This document shows, one piece after another, positions 7,276-17,509 of a DNA stretch of 64,000 nt (its first letter is position 1; each line of letters starts with the position of its first letter). A model generated the notes under the pieces. It was not told the DNA's origin. It worked only from the letters and a program-made list of their open reading frames with translations, and ran no database searches. The stretch lies in NCBI RefSeq assembly GCF_021390545.1, contig NZ_JAJUWR010000029.1:27227-91226 (forward strand). Direction: 5' to 3'. This DNA comes from Algoriphagus sp. AGSA1 (GTDB lineage: Bacteria; Bacteroidota; Bacteroidia; Cytophagales; Cyclobacteriaceae). A program made the translations under genes and the position numbers.

Positions 7276-9429
7276 TTATATCCCTGGTGCGTTCGGGAAC
7301 TGCAAGCTCTTATAATATTCCAGATCTCCTTCAGGTTGCTCGATATCTGATGGAAAAGGCCTGTTTGAGAAGGTTTGAAAGTAAAGTAAGCAGGCATTTC
7401 TCCACCATTCTGCTTCCTGTTCCTGGATTTCCAAAAGCTGTCTGACATGATCAAATTCCTCAGGATCGATTTTGGATTCCAAGGAAGCCCAGGTTGCCTG
7501 CATTGCCCTCACTTCTTTTACGCCGAGGTCATATCGGTAGGCTATTCCTTCCCAGAGTGTATTTCCATCTTTCAATTGGAAATCCCAAGGGAGATGATGG
7601 AACCAGAGCAGGTATTTCTCCGGTATTTGATTTGGATCAGACCATTTTTCTACAATTTCAGGAGCATATTGCTCCAAAGCTCCGCTTCCTTCACCTGTCC
7701 TGTCAAAACCTATCCCCAGACTATCAGCCTGATGGTAATAAGGCGCAGTCCAGTCAGCTCTTCCTCCCATTACCCATGGCCCCGGGCCATAATGATGGCT
7801 TCTTCCCATGATGTGATGCAGTCCCAGAGGAGTCATATAGTCCACTGCGGTCTCATGGGATTCCATCAGAATTTCTCCGACTTTTGATACTACTTCCCGA
7901 TCTAAGCCGAAAGTAAGCTTTGTCCATTCTTCGGCTATTTCTTGTGAGGTGACCTCCGGATTCCAGGCCATTTTCCCAAAAGCAAACCAATTGGACTGGG
8001 CGAAAAGGTGCCCCGTCCAGTTGCGGTCGGTTCCTATATTGGATACTCCGGCGATCAGGGTCATTTTCTGTCCTGTATCCTTCCCTTCCAGAATACTGCC
8101 GACGGTGGAAGTAGGGCTTGGACTGTAAGTTTTACTTTTGAGCACTTCCTCCCACATAGGGGCTAGATAAACGAGATTGGTGGCCTGCCCGAGATACTCT
8201 TGGGTAATCTGAAACTCCATTCCCACATTGGTTTCATTGATCGCTCCATACAGCGGATGGAATGGCTCGCGTGGCTGAAAGTCTATCGCACCGTTTTTGA
8301 TCTGTATGATCACATTGTCTTTGAATTTCCCGTCAAGCGGTCCGAATTCATTATTCGCCTGCATGTGTCTATCCACTTCGTCTTCATGGGAATAGACAAA
8401 TGCACGCCAGATCAGCACTCCTCCATGAGGAGCCAAAGCATCCGCAAGCATGTTTGCTCCTTCGGCATGATTACGACCATATTCGTGAGGGCCCGGTTGC
8501 CCTTCGGAATTGGCCTTGACCAGAAATCCACCAAAATCAGGAATATGTGAATATAACTCATCTGCCTTTTTCTTCCAGAAAGCTATTACTTCAGGGTCTA
8601 GGGGGTCGGCTGTTTTTAGTCCTTCCAGTTGCATAGGAGCAGAGAAGCGGGCAGTAAGGAATACTTTGATCCCATAAGGCCTAAAAACATCAGCCAAGGC
8701 TTTTGCTTTCTTCATGAAGTCAGTAGTCAAGATCAAGGCATTTGCATTGACATTGGTCAGAGAAACGGCGTTGATACCTATGGACGCATTTGCTCTTGCA
8801 TAGTCCACGTATCGGGGATCTATGTACCCGGGAAGCCTGTGCCAATCCCAGATTGAAAAACCGGCATAGCCTCTCTCGACGGTTCTGTCCAGATTGTCCC
8901 AATGGTTTAACATCCTTATCTTAATTTTTGGAAAATCAGATGCTTCTGTTTGTTTATTGAAAGTATTGCTTTGTATAGAATTCAGCCAGTTATATACCCC
9001 GTAGAGCGTTCCAACCGGGCGGTTTCCTATGATGGCATAAAATGGTTTTCCATCCAACTCTACGGTTCCTCTCCAGTATCCATCTTCTCCCAATGCTTTG
9101 ATTTCTGTCTGTTTAGTAAGGGAGAGAACCTGGGATAGTTGCTCTCTTGTACCTATCCAGAGTTTTGTGTTTTGTAGCCTGTCTTTGGAATAGCCAGGCC
9201 CTTTATCAAGCATGCTTTGGGAAGCAAGATTCAGCTCATTTCTGATAGCTTCATAAGTAGGATTTTCGCCGAAAAAGTAGATCCCTGACAGGAGCGATTC
9301 CACTTCTGATCTGAGTTGGCTTTCTTTGATAGGCTGATAATCCAACCAGAGTTTGTAGCCGTCATTGGCATAGGAACCCAGTGAGATGCACAGCCAAAGA
9401 AGAGCCGTTAGATAAATAGGTTTGTGCAT
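7276..9429 (-). CDS. alpha-glucuronidase, GH67
   Basis: 717 aa from the ATG at 9429, which opens a clear signal peptide (MHKPIYLTALLWLCISLGSYA). Family GH67 motifs are intact: KANSEGQPGP with the general acid E309, GAIDFQPREP with D383, and ITQEYLG with E411. The 74- and 28-residue spacings match the known catalytic trio of GH67 enzymes. It removes 4-O-methyl-glucuronic acid from the ends of xylo-oligosaccharides. With a signal peptide it would act in the periplasm. No xylanase or transporter gene is next to it. Confidence 0.93.
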   Translation of the reverse strand: MHKPIYLTALLWLCISLGSYANDGYKLWLDYQPIKESQLRSEVESLLSGIYFFGENPTYEAIRNELNLASQSMLDKGPGYSKDRLQNTKLWIGTREQLSQVLSLTKQTEIKALGEDGYWRGTVELDGKPFYAIIGNRPVGTLYGVYNWLNSIQSNTFNKQTEASDFPKIKIRMLNHWDNLDRTVERGYAGFSIWDWHRLPGYIDPRYVDYARANASIGINAVSLTNVNANALILTTDFMKKAKALADVFRPYGIKVFLTARFSAPMQLEGLKTADPLDPEVIAFWKKKADELYSHIPDFGGFLVKANSEGQPGPHEYGRNHAEGANMLADALAPHGGVLIWRAFVYSHEDEVDRHMQANNEFGPLDGKFKDNVIIQIKNGAIDFQPREPFHPLYGAINETNVGMEFQITQEYLGQATNLVYLAPMWEEVLKSKTYSPSPTSTVGSILEGKDTGQKMTLIAGVSNIGTDRNWTGHLFAQSNWFAFGKMAWNPEVTSQEIAEEWTKLTFGLDREVVSKVGEILMESHETAVDYMTPLGLHHIMGRSHHYGPGPWVMGGRADWTAPYYHQADSLGIGFDRTGEGSGALEQYAPEIVEKWSDPNQIPEKYLLWFHHLPWDFQLKDGNTLWEGIAYRYDLGVKEVRAMQATWASLESKIDPEEFDHVRQLLEIQEQEAEWWRNACLLYFQTFSNRPFPSDIEQPEGDLEYYKSLQFPNAPGI

Positions 9430-9602
9430 AGGTATTTTGGTTTGAAAGTCAAAAGATCGAAAAATCAGGGCTAATTGCAATGGATTGCATGAAATATTCA
9501 TAAAAGTTGCAATCGGGGATTTTCAGACATTCCATGTCAATCCTCGCGATAAGAAAGATGAATTATCCTGCTCTTCCTTATCTTAGAGGCTCACTTTCTA
9601 TC

Positions 9603-12600
9603 ATGGAACAAAAACCCTTCATCATCTATAAATCCTCCGCCGGGTCCGGAAAAACCTATACCCTCACACTGGAGTATCTGAAACTTGCCCTTCAAAGCCC
9701 CCATGCCTATAAGCAGATTCTCGCAGTGACCTTCACCAATAAGGCAACTCAGGAAATGAAAGAGCGGATAGTAGAAGAGCTAAAAAGACTGAGGTCTGAG
9801 GTCGATCCGGCTGAGAAAATGGATGCAGAATTGATGAATGCTCTGAAAGTGGATGAGGCTGGCTTAAAGCAACTGGCACAGCAGACCCTTACAGCTATTT
9901 TGCATGATTATGGCAGGTTTTCTGTCACTACTATAGACAGCTTCTTTCAAAAGGTAGTACGTGCATTTGCCAGAGAGATAGATCTGAATGCCAAGTTTGA
10001 TGTGGAATTAGATCAACTGGCAGTGTTGGAGCGTGTGGTGGATCGGGTGGTAATGCTTGTGATGGAAGATGAATTCCTGCATAAATGGCTAGTGGACTAT
10101 GCATATGAACAAATCCAAAATGGAAAATCCTGGGACATTAGGAGAAACATACGTGGTCTTGGGCAGCAGATTTTCCAGGAAGATTTTAAAAAATATGCTC
10201 CTGAAATTAAGGCCTTTCTGGAGGATAAGCAAAATATTACTTTACTACAGTCCTTCGTCAGGGAGCGAAAAAATGAAATTATCGCTATCGCAAAGGAGTT
10301 GGGAAAGCAAGCTGATGCAATCCGGATTTCAAATGGATTGGAATGGACGGATTTTGCCGGAGGTTCAAGATCCTTCGCAAGGGTTTTTGAAAAATTTGGC
10401 GAACGAAATCAGCCTATACCAGTTCTTACGGATTCCCAGCTGGGGAAAATCGATAATCCTGACGCGTGGTTTTCTAAATCGAGTAAGCAAATTGACTCAA
10501 TTTTAGCTGCCTATGATCAGGGGCTGAATCAGATTTTACATCAAACCGTAGCTTTAACCTCTAAATGGAATACGCTTCAGGCTATCGCCAAAAACAGTTA
10601 TGTGTATGGGGTATTCAGAAATCTCCTCGATGAACTTACCTTGATAAAAGACGAGGAGAATATCCTATTGATCTCAGATGCCAATGAATTTTTGAAGGAA
10701 ATCACCAAAGGAAATGACACGCCTTTTATCTACGAGAAAGTAGGGAATCAATACAAAAATTACCTGATCGATGAATTTCAGGATACTTCCGGATTTCAAT
10801 GGGATAGCTTTAAGCCTCTTTTGGAAAACTCTCTGGGGAATGGCCAGATAAATCTTCTGGTAGGCGATGTGAAGCAGTCTATTTACCGCTGGAGGGGTGG
10901 GGAAATGAAGTTATTGCTTTCCGAGGTGGAGGATGAAATAGGCAAAGAGAATATCAAACTGGAAAATCTGGATACCAATTACAGGAGCCTTCCCAATATC
11001 ATCAACTTTAATAATGCCGTATTTAAGGTTCTTCCACCGGCAATGGAGCAGGTATTAAGTACTTCCTATGGAGTTGAAAATCCGCAAATATTATCCCAGG
11101 CCTATGCAGACTCCTTTCAGAAAGTTTCACCCAAGAAGTCCAAATCTGAATTTAAAGGGAAAGTAAGGCTGGAGTTCATTGATCCTAAAGAAGAGGAGGA
11201 GGAGAACAGTTTTGATGATTTGGTTTTGGCAAAATTACCCGAAATGGTCATGGAGCTGCAGGATCATGGCTATGCCCTGGAAGACATCGCTTTTCTAGTC
11301 AGAAGAAAATCAGAAGGCGAAGCTATTGCGGATCGCATGATGGGTTATGCGGTGGCACATCCTGATTTACCGTATGGTTTTGACGTGCTGTCGGACGAAT
11401 CCATGTACCTGAACAAGGCCGCCTCGGTGAAGGCTTTGATCTCGGGTTTCAACTACCTGCACAATCCGGCTGACAAAGTTCAGTTCAAAACCATGTGGTA
11501 TTATCTGGCGGTCTTGATGGATGCGCACATAGACCACGAGCTTTTTGCCCTGGACAAAATGCCGCTTTACCTTCAGGAGCAAGTCATTGCTTTCCAAAAG
11601 AAGGAGCATTTAATGCTTCAGTTGCCTCTGATGGAAGCTTTGGAAGAGCTGATCAAGGTTCTCGGCTTGATGGAATTGGGTCTGGAAAAGGCCTACATCT
11701 CTGGGTTTAAAGAGGCGGTGTATGACTTTACAGCAAATAATAGGGCGGATCTAAGTGGATTTCTGGAGTGGTGGGAAATCAATAAAACCAAAAGAACGGT
11801 CAAAATCCCCGAAGGTCACAATGCCATGAGGATTCTCACCATACACAAGTCCAAGGGGCTTCAGTTCAAAGTGGTAGTGATGCCTTTTTTGAAATGGACA
11901 ATCTTCGACACCAATAAAGGAAATGTGGTCTGGTCTCCCTTTGAAGACACGGAAAAGGGGCTTTCTGCTATAATTCCGCTTACGCTGAACGGGGATCTTG
12001 CTAATTCTGATTTCAGCGAAACCTATGCGGAAGAGGCGACCATGGCTTATTTGGATAGTCTGAATATGTTGTACGTGGCACTCACCAGGGCAGAGGATGT
12101 ATTTATAGGATATATTCCCTACAAGGAAAAAATAGGATCCCAGAATTCCATGGAAGTGCAGCTTCAGCAATTGATCCAGTCACCTACAGATCAAAAGGAA
12201 AATTTGAGCTTGGTCAATTATTATGACCCTGAGTCAAAAGTATTTGAATTTGGGGACTGGCCAGCCAGTCAGATTACAGCCATTGTTCCATTTCGGTCTC
12301 CGGAACTCCGCTGGGCATATAAAAACTGGTCTGAGGTATTGACTCTAAAAAAATATGCTGTTGATTTTTCTGAGGAAGGATTGGAGCAGCGGAAAAAGCA
12401 AAAATTTGGTTTGATCGTCCATGAAATCCTTGAACTCTCCAAGAACAAAGTCAGTGCCCGTCAGAATTTGCAGAAGTTTTATTTTGAGGGACGTCTGAAT
12501 GAAGAAGAGAAACTATTGGTGGAGGGACAACTCGACCGTCTGTTTGAAGACCCAATTTTTGCCTCATGGTTTGGTACAGAAGGCATTTTGCTTTCTGAGC

Positions 12601-12821
12601 AGGGTATTCTTCTTCCCGGAGGAAAGCAAAAAAGGCCAGATCGGATTATATTAAATGAAAAGGAAGCCGTCATTGTTGATTTCAAAACAGGAGAAGCGCA
12701 GAGCCGCTATGCCAACCAAGTGAGGGAATACATGTCTTTAGTTTCCGGTCTTTCCCACAAGAAGACAAAAGGCTATTTATGTTATCTGGAATCAGGGTTA
12801 ATCGAGGAGATTTATGCATAG
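9603..12821 (+). CDS. UvrD-type helicase with C-terminal RecB-family nuclease domain (AddA-like)
   Basis: 1072 aa from the ATG at 9603; an in-frame TTG at 9507 is unlikely. Walker A YKSSAGSGKTYTL lies at about residues 8-20, VTFTNKATQEMKERI just after, the Walker B-like LIDEFQDT near 390, the KQSIYRWRGG segment near 425, the motif V/VI region HKSKGLQFK near 750, and YVALTRAEDV near 825. VDFKTGE, around residues 1024-1030, is the PD-(D/E)XK nuclease core. With the overlapping next gene it should form an AddAB-type helicase-nuclease for processing of double-strand ends. Confidence 0.88.
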   Translation: MEQKPFIIYKSSAGSGKTYTLTLEYLKLALQSPHAYKQILAVTFTNKATQEMKERIVEELKRLRSEVDPAEKMDAELMNALKVDEAGLKQLAQQTLTAILHDYGRFSVTTIDSFFQKVVRAFAREIDLNAKFDVELDQLAVLERVVDRVVMLVMEDEFLHKWLVDYAYEQIQNGKSWDIRRNIRGLGQQIFQEDFKKYAPEIKAFLEDKQNITLLQSFVRERKNEIIAIAKELGKQADAIRISNGLEWTDFAGGSRSFARVFEKFGERNQPIPVLTDSQLGKIDNPDAWFSKSSKQIDSILAAYDQGLNQILHQTVALTSKWNTLQAIAKNSYVYGVFRNLLDELTLIKDEENILLISDANEFLKEITKGNDTPFIYEKVGNQYKNYLIDEFQDTSGFQWDSFKPLLENSLGNGQINLLVGDVKQSIYRWRGGEMKLLLSEVEDEIGKENIKLENLDTNYRSLPNIINFNNAVFKVLPPAMEQVLSTSYGVENPQILSQAYADSFQKVSPKKSKSEFKGKVRLEFIDPKEEEEENSFDDLVLAKLPEMVMELQDHGYALEDIAFLVRRKSEGEAIADRMMGYAVAHPDLPYGFDVLSDESMYLNKAASVKALISGFNYLHNPADKVQFKTMWYYLAVLMDAHIDHELFALDKMPLYLQEQVIAFQKKEHLMLQLPLMEALEELIKVLGLMELGLEKAYISGFKEAVYDFTANNRADLSGFLEWWEINKTKRTVKIPEGHNAMRILTIHKSKGLQFKVVVMPFLKWTIFDTNKGNVVWSPFEDTEKGLSAIIPLTLNGDLANSDFSETYAEEATMAYLDSLNMLYVALTRAEDVFIGYIPYKEKIGSQNSMEVQLQQLIQSPTDQKENLSLVNYYDPESKVFEFGDWPASQITAIVPFRSPELRWAYKNWSEVLTLKKYAVDFSEEGLEQRKKQKFGLIVHEILELSKNKVSARQNLQKFYFEGRLNEEEKLLVEGQLDRLFEDPIFASWFGTEGILLSEQGILLPGGKQKRPDRIILNEKEAVIVDFKTGEAQSRYANQVREYMSLVSGLSHKKTKGYLCYLESGLIEEIYA

Positions 12822-15678
12822 TTTTTTAAGAAATACAGCAAGAGGGATTCTCAAGAGCGGAGTAGATCTGCAAAACCTTACTGTTGTGTTGCCAAATAGG
12901 CGAGCGGGATTGTTCTTTACCCAGCATTTGGGAAACCTGATCAGTGAACCTACTTGGATGCCGGAAGTGAAAACGATAGAAGAAATTTTCTATGAACTCG
13001 CCGGAAATCGTCCGGCGGATGACCTGACACTGATTTTTGAGTTGTTTCGCGTCTATCAGGATCTCAACCCTGAAGCGGAAACTTTTGATCGGTTTTATTT
13101 TTGGGGGGAAATGATCCTCAAGGATTTCAATGATGTGGATCAGTTTATGGCTGATGCGGGCAAGCTTTATCATCACCTGTCCGAAATCAAAGAGTTGGAG
13201 TCAGACCTGAGTTTTTTGAACGAAAGTCAAATCCAACTCATCAAACAATTTTGGTCTTCTTTTGTGCGTCAGGACAGAGATCATCAGGAGAAGTTTCTCA
13301 AATTCTGGCAGCTGCTCAGTCCCCTTTATACAGGCTTTCAGGCTTCCCTGGCAGTATCTGGAATGGCGTATTCAGGGATGCTTTACAGGAAAGTAGCAGA
13401 AGCACTTGCTACTATTCCTCAGCCTGAGAAGGTACATCATTTTGTAGGGTTTAATGCATTCACAGGAACTGAGGAAGCATTGATCAAGCATTATATCACT
13501 GAGTTTGATGCAAAAATCCATTGGGACGTGGATGCTTATTATCTGGAAGACCAAGCGCAGGAGGCAGGCATGTTTTTCCGGGACTATCGAAAGGATAAAA
13601 TATTTGGGCCTACTTTCCCAGAACACATCCCGACCCTGATAGAAGAAAGAAAAGCAGCTATAAAGACGTATGCTACTCCTCTGAAGACAAATCAGGCAAA
13701 TCTTGTAGGATCGATTTTGGGGAAAATCCCTGCGGGAGAGGCATGGGAAGAAACGGTGGTGATTTTGCCAGATGAGCAGATGCTGTTTCCGGTGTTGCAC
13801 ACGCTGCCCGATCAAGTGGATAAGGTAAACGTCACCATGGGATATCCGGTGAAAAATGCCCCGGTTTATTCATTTTTGGAGGCGGTGCTGGAGATGCAGC
13901 GATTCATCAAGGAGGAAGATGGAAAAGTACTGTTTTACCATACCGCTGTCAAAAACCTGTTGAGCTCGACTTACCTGAAAAGCGTAAACCCTGGCTTTGC
14001 CAGTAAGCTGATGGAGGAAATGCAGCTTTTGAACCAGATTCATGTTTCTGCCGAAAAATTACATCAGGGTGGACTCCTTTATCAGCTTATCTTTCAGAAA
14101 CTGGAGAATGATTCTCTGTTCCCTTATTTGGCTACGTTGATGGAAGCCCTGGCTGGGCAATTGAAAGACGAGCCTTTGCAACGTTCCTATCTTTATCAGT
14201 GCTTCAAGCAGTTGACCCGATTGAGGGAGATTTTTGCCGGTCAGGATATTCTGAGCATCAACAGGGAGTTTTTTATCCGTTTATTCCGTCAGGTTTTCCG
14301 GGAGGTGAAGCTGCCTTTCGAAGGAGAGCCGTTACAAGGATTGCAGATCATGGGGGTGCTGGAGTCAAGGAATCTTGATTTCAAACGGGTGATTATCTGC
14401 AATATGAACGAAGATAGCTTTCCACCTTCTGCTGGTTTGAATTCAATGATCCCTTTCAATATCCGAAAGGCCTTTGGCTTGCCGGTGCAGGAGCAGAATG
14501 ACTCGATTTATGCCTATACCTTTTATCGCCTTTTGCATAGTGCTGAGGAAGTGCATATGATCTACACCACTGCTTCGGACCAGGGAAAAGCAGGGGAAAA
14601 GAGCCGGTATATCCAGCAGATGGCAGTGGAACTGGGAAGGGAAATGGAAGAAGAGGTGGTTTTCATCCCGATAGACCAGAAGTCACCAGAAGCTATCACC
14701 ATCCATAAAGACAGGGAGGTTTTGGCCTTGTTGGACAAGTATCTGATCGATGAGCATGGATCTTCCCAAACTTCCTTTTCGCCCTCTGCCCTGAGCGTTT
14801 TCTTGGATTGCAGGCTGAAATTTTACCTTCAGTACCTGGCGAATATCCAAGAAAAACAGGAAGTGAGTGAGGAGATTGATGCGGCTGTTTTTGGAAATTT
14901 GGCGCACCTGGGTATGGAGATTCTGTATCAGGATTTTGCGAAAAGGAAGGGGAGGACTCTGGTGGAAAAGTCAGATTTCGAGGAATTGGGCAAAAACTGG
15001 GTTTTTCCTGCCATAGAAAAAGCCATTCGTCAATTTTATCACTTGGAAGGGGAAGCGGACACCAAACTGAACGGTCAGATGGCTATAGCCAGGGATGTGC
15101 TTCAGAAATACCTGCATCAGATTCTGAAAATTGATAAGGAATCCGCTCCATTCCGGTTGATTTCTCTGGAAAAGGAGAAAAAATACACGGCAGGTTTACC
15201 GATAGAAACCGCTATGGGACATCAGATGATTTCCCTAAAGGGAATAATTGATCGGGTGGATGAACATAATGGTTCTGTAAGGTTAATTGATTATAAATCA
15301 GGACAGGACAACAAAACCTTTCCGGATGTCCCCTCACTTTTTGACAGGAACAATAAATCCAGGAATAAGGCAGCTATGCAGACGATGTTCTATGGCTTGA
15401 TCTATCAGGCCACGCATCCTGAGAGCTCGCTGCCCCTGAAACCTGCCATATTCAACCTCAGGGAGATGTTTGGTGATGATTTCAACCCTTATTTACAGCA
15501 GAAGTTGCCAAGAAAGGAAGGAGTTGAAGTCAATGACTACCGACAGTTTGAGGATGAATACAGAGCTGGATTGAAGGGATTATTGGAGGATATTTACAAT
15601 CCGGAAATCCCTTTTGACCAGACGGAAGACTTGAAGAAATGTGAGTACTGTCCTTATCAGGAAATTTGCGGGAGGTAG
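12814..15678 (+). CDS. PD-(D/E)XK nuclease with Fe-S cluster motif (AddB-like)
   Basis: A 954-aa protein that overlaps the AddA-like gene by 8 bp, so the two are translationally coupled. The inactivated N-terminal helicase-like part lacks a Walker A. The nuclease core is LIDYKSG near residue 827. Four cysteines are placed as in AddB: C666 (FLDCRLKF) and C943, C946 and C952 (KKCEYCPYQEIC), which bind a 4Fe-4S cluster that locks the nuclease domain (established for AddB). It is the partner subunit of the preceding helicase. The usual annotation in Bacteroidota is PD-(D/E)XK nuclease family protein. Confidence 0.85.
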   Translation: MHSFLRNTARGILKSGVDLQNLTVVLPNRRAGLFFTQHLGNLISEPTWMPEVKTIEEIFYELAGNRPADDLTLIFELFRVYQDLNPEAETFDRFYFWGEMILKDFNDVDQFMADAGKLYHHLSEIKELESDLSFLNESQIQLIKQFWSSFVRQDRDHQEKFLKFWQLLSPLYTGFQASLAVSGMAYSGMLYRKVAEALATIPQPEKVHHFVGFNAFTGTEEALIKHYITEFDAKIHWDVDAYYLEDQAQEAGMFFRDYRKDKIFGPTFPEHIPTLIEERKAAIKTYATPLKTNQANLVGSILGKIPAGEAWEETVVILPDEQMLFPVLHTLPDQVDKVNVTMGYPVKNAPVYSFLEAVLEMQRFIKEEDGKVLFYHTAVKNLLSSTYLKSVNPGFASKLMEEMQLLNQIHVSAEKLHQGGLLYQLIFQKLENDSLFPYLATLMEALAGQLKDEPLQRSYLYQCFKQLTRLREIFAGQDILSINREFFIRLFRQVFREVKLPFEGEPLQGLQIMGVLESRNLDFKRVIICNMNEDSFPPSAGLNSMIPFNIRKAFGLPVQEQNDSIYAYTFYRLLHSAEEVHMIYTTASDQGKAGEKSRYIQQMAVELGREMEEEVVFIPIDQKSPEAITIHKDREVLALLDKYLIDEHGSSQTSFSPSALSVFLDCRLKFYLQYLANIQEKQEVSEEIDAAVFGNLAHLGMEILYQDFAKRKGRTLVEKSDFEELGKNWVFPAIEKAIRQFYHLEGEADTKLNGQMAIARDVLQKYLHQILKIDKESAPFRLISLEKEKKYTAGLPIETAMGHQMISLKGIIDRVDEHNGSVRLIDYKSGQDNKTFPDVPSLFDRNNKSRNKAAMQTMFYGLIYQATHPESSLPLKPAIFNLREMFGDDFNPYLQQKLPRKEGVEVNDYRQFEDEYRAGLKGLLEDIYNPEIPFDQTEDLKKCEYCPYQEICGR

Positions 15679-16157
15679 TTCTTCGGCTTTGAATATTGTC
15701 ATGCAGTACGGATTATAACTATGAATATGCGACAGCGGTTTGAAAGCTGTTTAGTGTCAACCAAAAAGGAGATTCTGTTGTCATACGAAGATTATTTCGA
15801 ATTGAACCGATGCTTAGGGCTTGCTGAAAAGTCTCAGGTATGCCAGCCCTGGATGCAGGCAAGGCAGGTTCAAGGCGGCCGAGTGATGATGTATGCTTAT
15901 ACCTCGAATGAGGCTAAGGTAGAAGAAGGTATGGCTGAGGCTAGTTTAAAAATCCCGATTTTGGGATTTTCTGATGTATAGATAAAGACCTATTGTGGTC
16001 AATAAGCTTGTACTAGACTAGCTGAAAAACCGGTCACATGAAAAATAGATCAGTCATTTAAAATGATAGTTTTTGATCTATTACTGGCGTCTTTCAGCAT
16101 GTCCTACTTAACTTTTACCAAGTGTTACTTTAGTTTTCAGTAAGGTGTGTTCTTCTT
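15679..16157. other. intergenic stretch with two hairpins and a doubtful ORF
   Basis: An open frame at 15721-15981 (86 codons, plus strand) resembles nothing I know and is of low-complexity composition, so I do not call it a gene. Hairpin 1 at 15949-15970 (AAAATCCC, 6-nt loop, GGGATTTT) may end the addAB transcript. Hairpin 2 at 16044-16082 has 9-bp perfect outer arms (AATAGATCA) and an inner TCATTT/AAATGA palindrome. The motif GCTGAAAA occurs at both ends (15832 and 16021), so a degenerate small mobile element is possible but unproven. Confidence 0.5.
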
Positions 16158-16853
16158 TCAAAATTGATAAAGCAATAAAAAGTGTGATCCGTAGTTGTCA
16201 AAACTTGTTCGCTCTTTCTCGCGTCCGGTTATCAGAATTGGATCTAATCGTTGCTTGTGAGCAAGGCGCATAAAAGGTTCAGCAATAAATTTTATATTGT
16301 CTGTTGCTTTGTAAGCAAATCCTATACTGCCTGTCAGAGAAGTTGAAAAATGATTAACCTCACGTTTTTTTTTAGTTTCCATTTTAGGTATGTATGAAAT
16401 GTAAAACGATTGAAAATCGTATGCTGTCACAGCATTCAAACTCATATATAGCTCCCATTTTTCTTTAGAAATAATATATTTATTGATTCCTAACGGTATT
16501 TCAATGGTGTTATAACCGTATTTTTCAACGTGAGCCAGAATTTTGGTACAACCTACACCTGGTTCCGAGAAGTGACAGTGGTCAAATGGAACAATCATTT
16601 CATAATGTCTTTTGATGTAATTAGCACCGAAGTTGAGCCCCCAAGAATTCATAAACCTCTTTTGCATTCGAATTCCAATTCCAAAAAAATCTGTCTTGCT
16701 ATTTCTTTCTTCGTGTCCGGGACCATAAATCATTTTACTGCGGGTCTCGCTTTGGAATGAAAAAGCTGGTCCGATAAAAAAATCACTGGTTTGTGCGAAG
16801 ATTGAGAAAGTCATCCATAGTATTGTCGTTATAGTTAGTATTGTTTTCTTCAT
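16158..16853 (-). CDS. secreted protein, probable outer-membrane beta-barrel
   Basis: A 231-aa protein with a signal peptide (MKKTILTITTILWMTFSIFAQ). The mature part has alternating short strands with aromatic residues (for example GIGIRMQKRF, GLNFGANYIKR) and ends in an aromatic residue (LLLYQF), as outer-membrane barrels do. No family is recognised. It lies 28 bp downstream of another small secreted protein on the same strand. Confidence 0.6.
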   Translation of the reverse strand: MKKTILTITTILWMTFSIFAQTSDFFIGPAFSFQSETRSKMIYGPGHEERNSKTDFFGIGIRMQKRFMNSWGLNFGANYIKRHYEMIVPFDHCHFSEPGVGCTKILAHVEKYGYNTIEIPLGINKYIISKEKWELYMSLNAVTAYDFQSFYISYIPKMETKKKREVNHFSTSLTGSIGFAYKATDNIKFIAEPFMRLAHKQRLDPILITGREKERTSFDNYGSHFLLLYQF

Positions 16854-16881
16854 GACTTGTCATTTTGAAGTTAGTAATAGC

Positions 16882-17502
16882 TTAATACATCAGCCCAATC
16901 CGGAAAACCATACTTCGATACAGGTACTCTGTTTCATTCAATGAATTAAACCCTGGGGGGAGCTGGTCTGTAGCAACGACCTGGGCACCAGGCTGTATCA
17001 AGCTTCCCTGAAAATAGGATAGGTCCTGCCGCTTGTATGCCACACTGAAAGAAAGGGCGGTATTGCCTTTTCGGGCAGGAAAGCTGATACCTACAGAAGG
17101 ACTGAACAGCAATCCACCACGGTACCAGCTTTTATTCCATTCAGTACTTACTTTTTCTTCCAGAAGTGCAGAGCCTATTCCCAGATCCAAGCCTCCGAAA
17201 ATCTTCGGCCTGCCATCTTTTCCCAGAAAACCCCGGTAGCCAAACGCAAAAGGAATAATAGAAATATCATCATACTGATCCAGTCCAACTGAAAAACCCA
17301 CTATATGATTTCGGCTTATACGCGCACCATGAAAACTCATGAGACTGATATCTCTGCGCTTTTCATGAGTTCCGTCCCACTGTTCGGCACCTTTCCCGAT
17401 TAGCATGCCGATTTCCGTCTGCCCAAAATAGAGTTTATCCTGCGCCTTGACCTGAAAGAAAAATATAAATCCAGCAAATAAGATTAGTAGAAATTTAGCC
17501 AT
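16882..17502 (-). CDS. secreted protein, probable outer-membrane beta-barrel
   Basis: About 206 aa from the ATG at 17502, which opens directly into the signal peptide MAKFLLILFAGFIFFFQVKAQ; a start at 17520 would add six residues. Many short amphipathic strands and a final hydrophobic strand (FRIGLMY) suggest a small beta-barrel. The start overlaps the end of the LVIVD gene, so the two are probably one transcript. Confidence 0.6.
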   Translation of the reverse strand: MAKFLLILFAGFIFFFQVKAQDKLYFGQTEIGMLIGKGAEQWDGTHEKRRDISLMSFHGARISRNHIVGFSVGLDQYDDISIIPFAFGYRGFLGKDGRPKIFGGLDLGIGSALLEEKVSTEWNKSWYRGGLLFSPSVGISFPARKGNTALSFSVAYKRQDLSYFQGSLIQPGAQVVATDQLPPGFNSLNETEYLYRSMVFRIGLMY

Positions 17503-17509
17503 TCGTTGA

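Noticed and set aside
15721..15981. 86-codon open frame after addB
   Set aside because: No similarity, no signal, composition unlike neighbours, and hairpins run through it; kept only as part of a non-coding entry.
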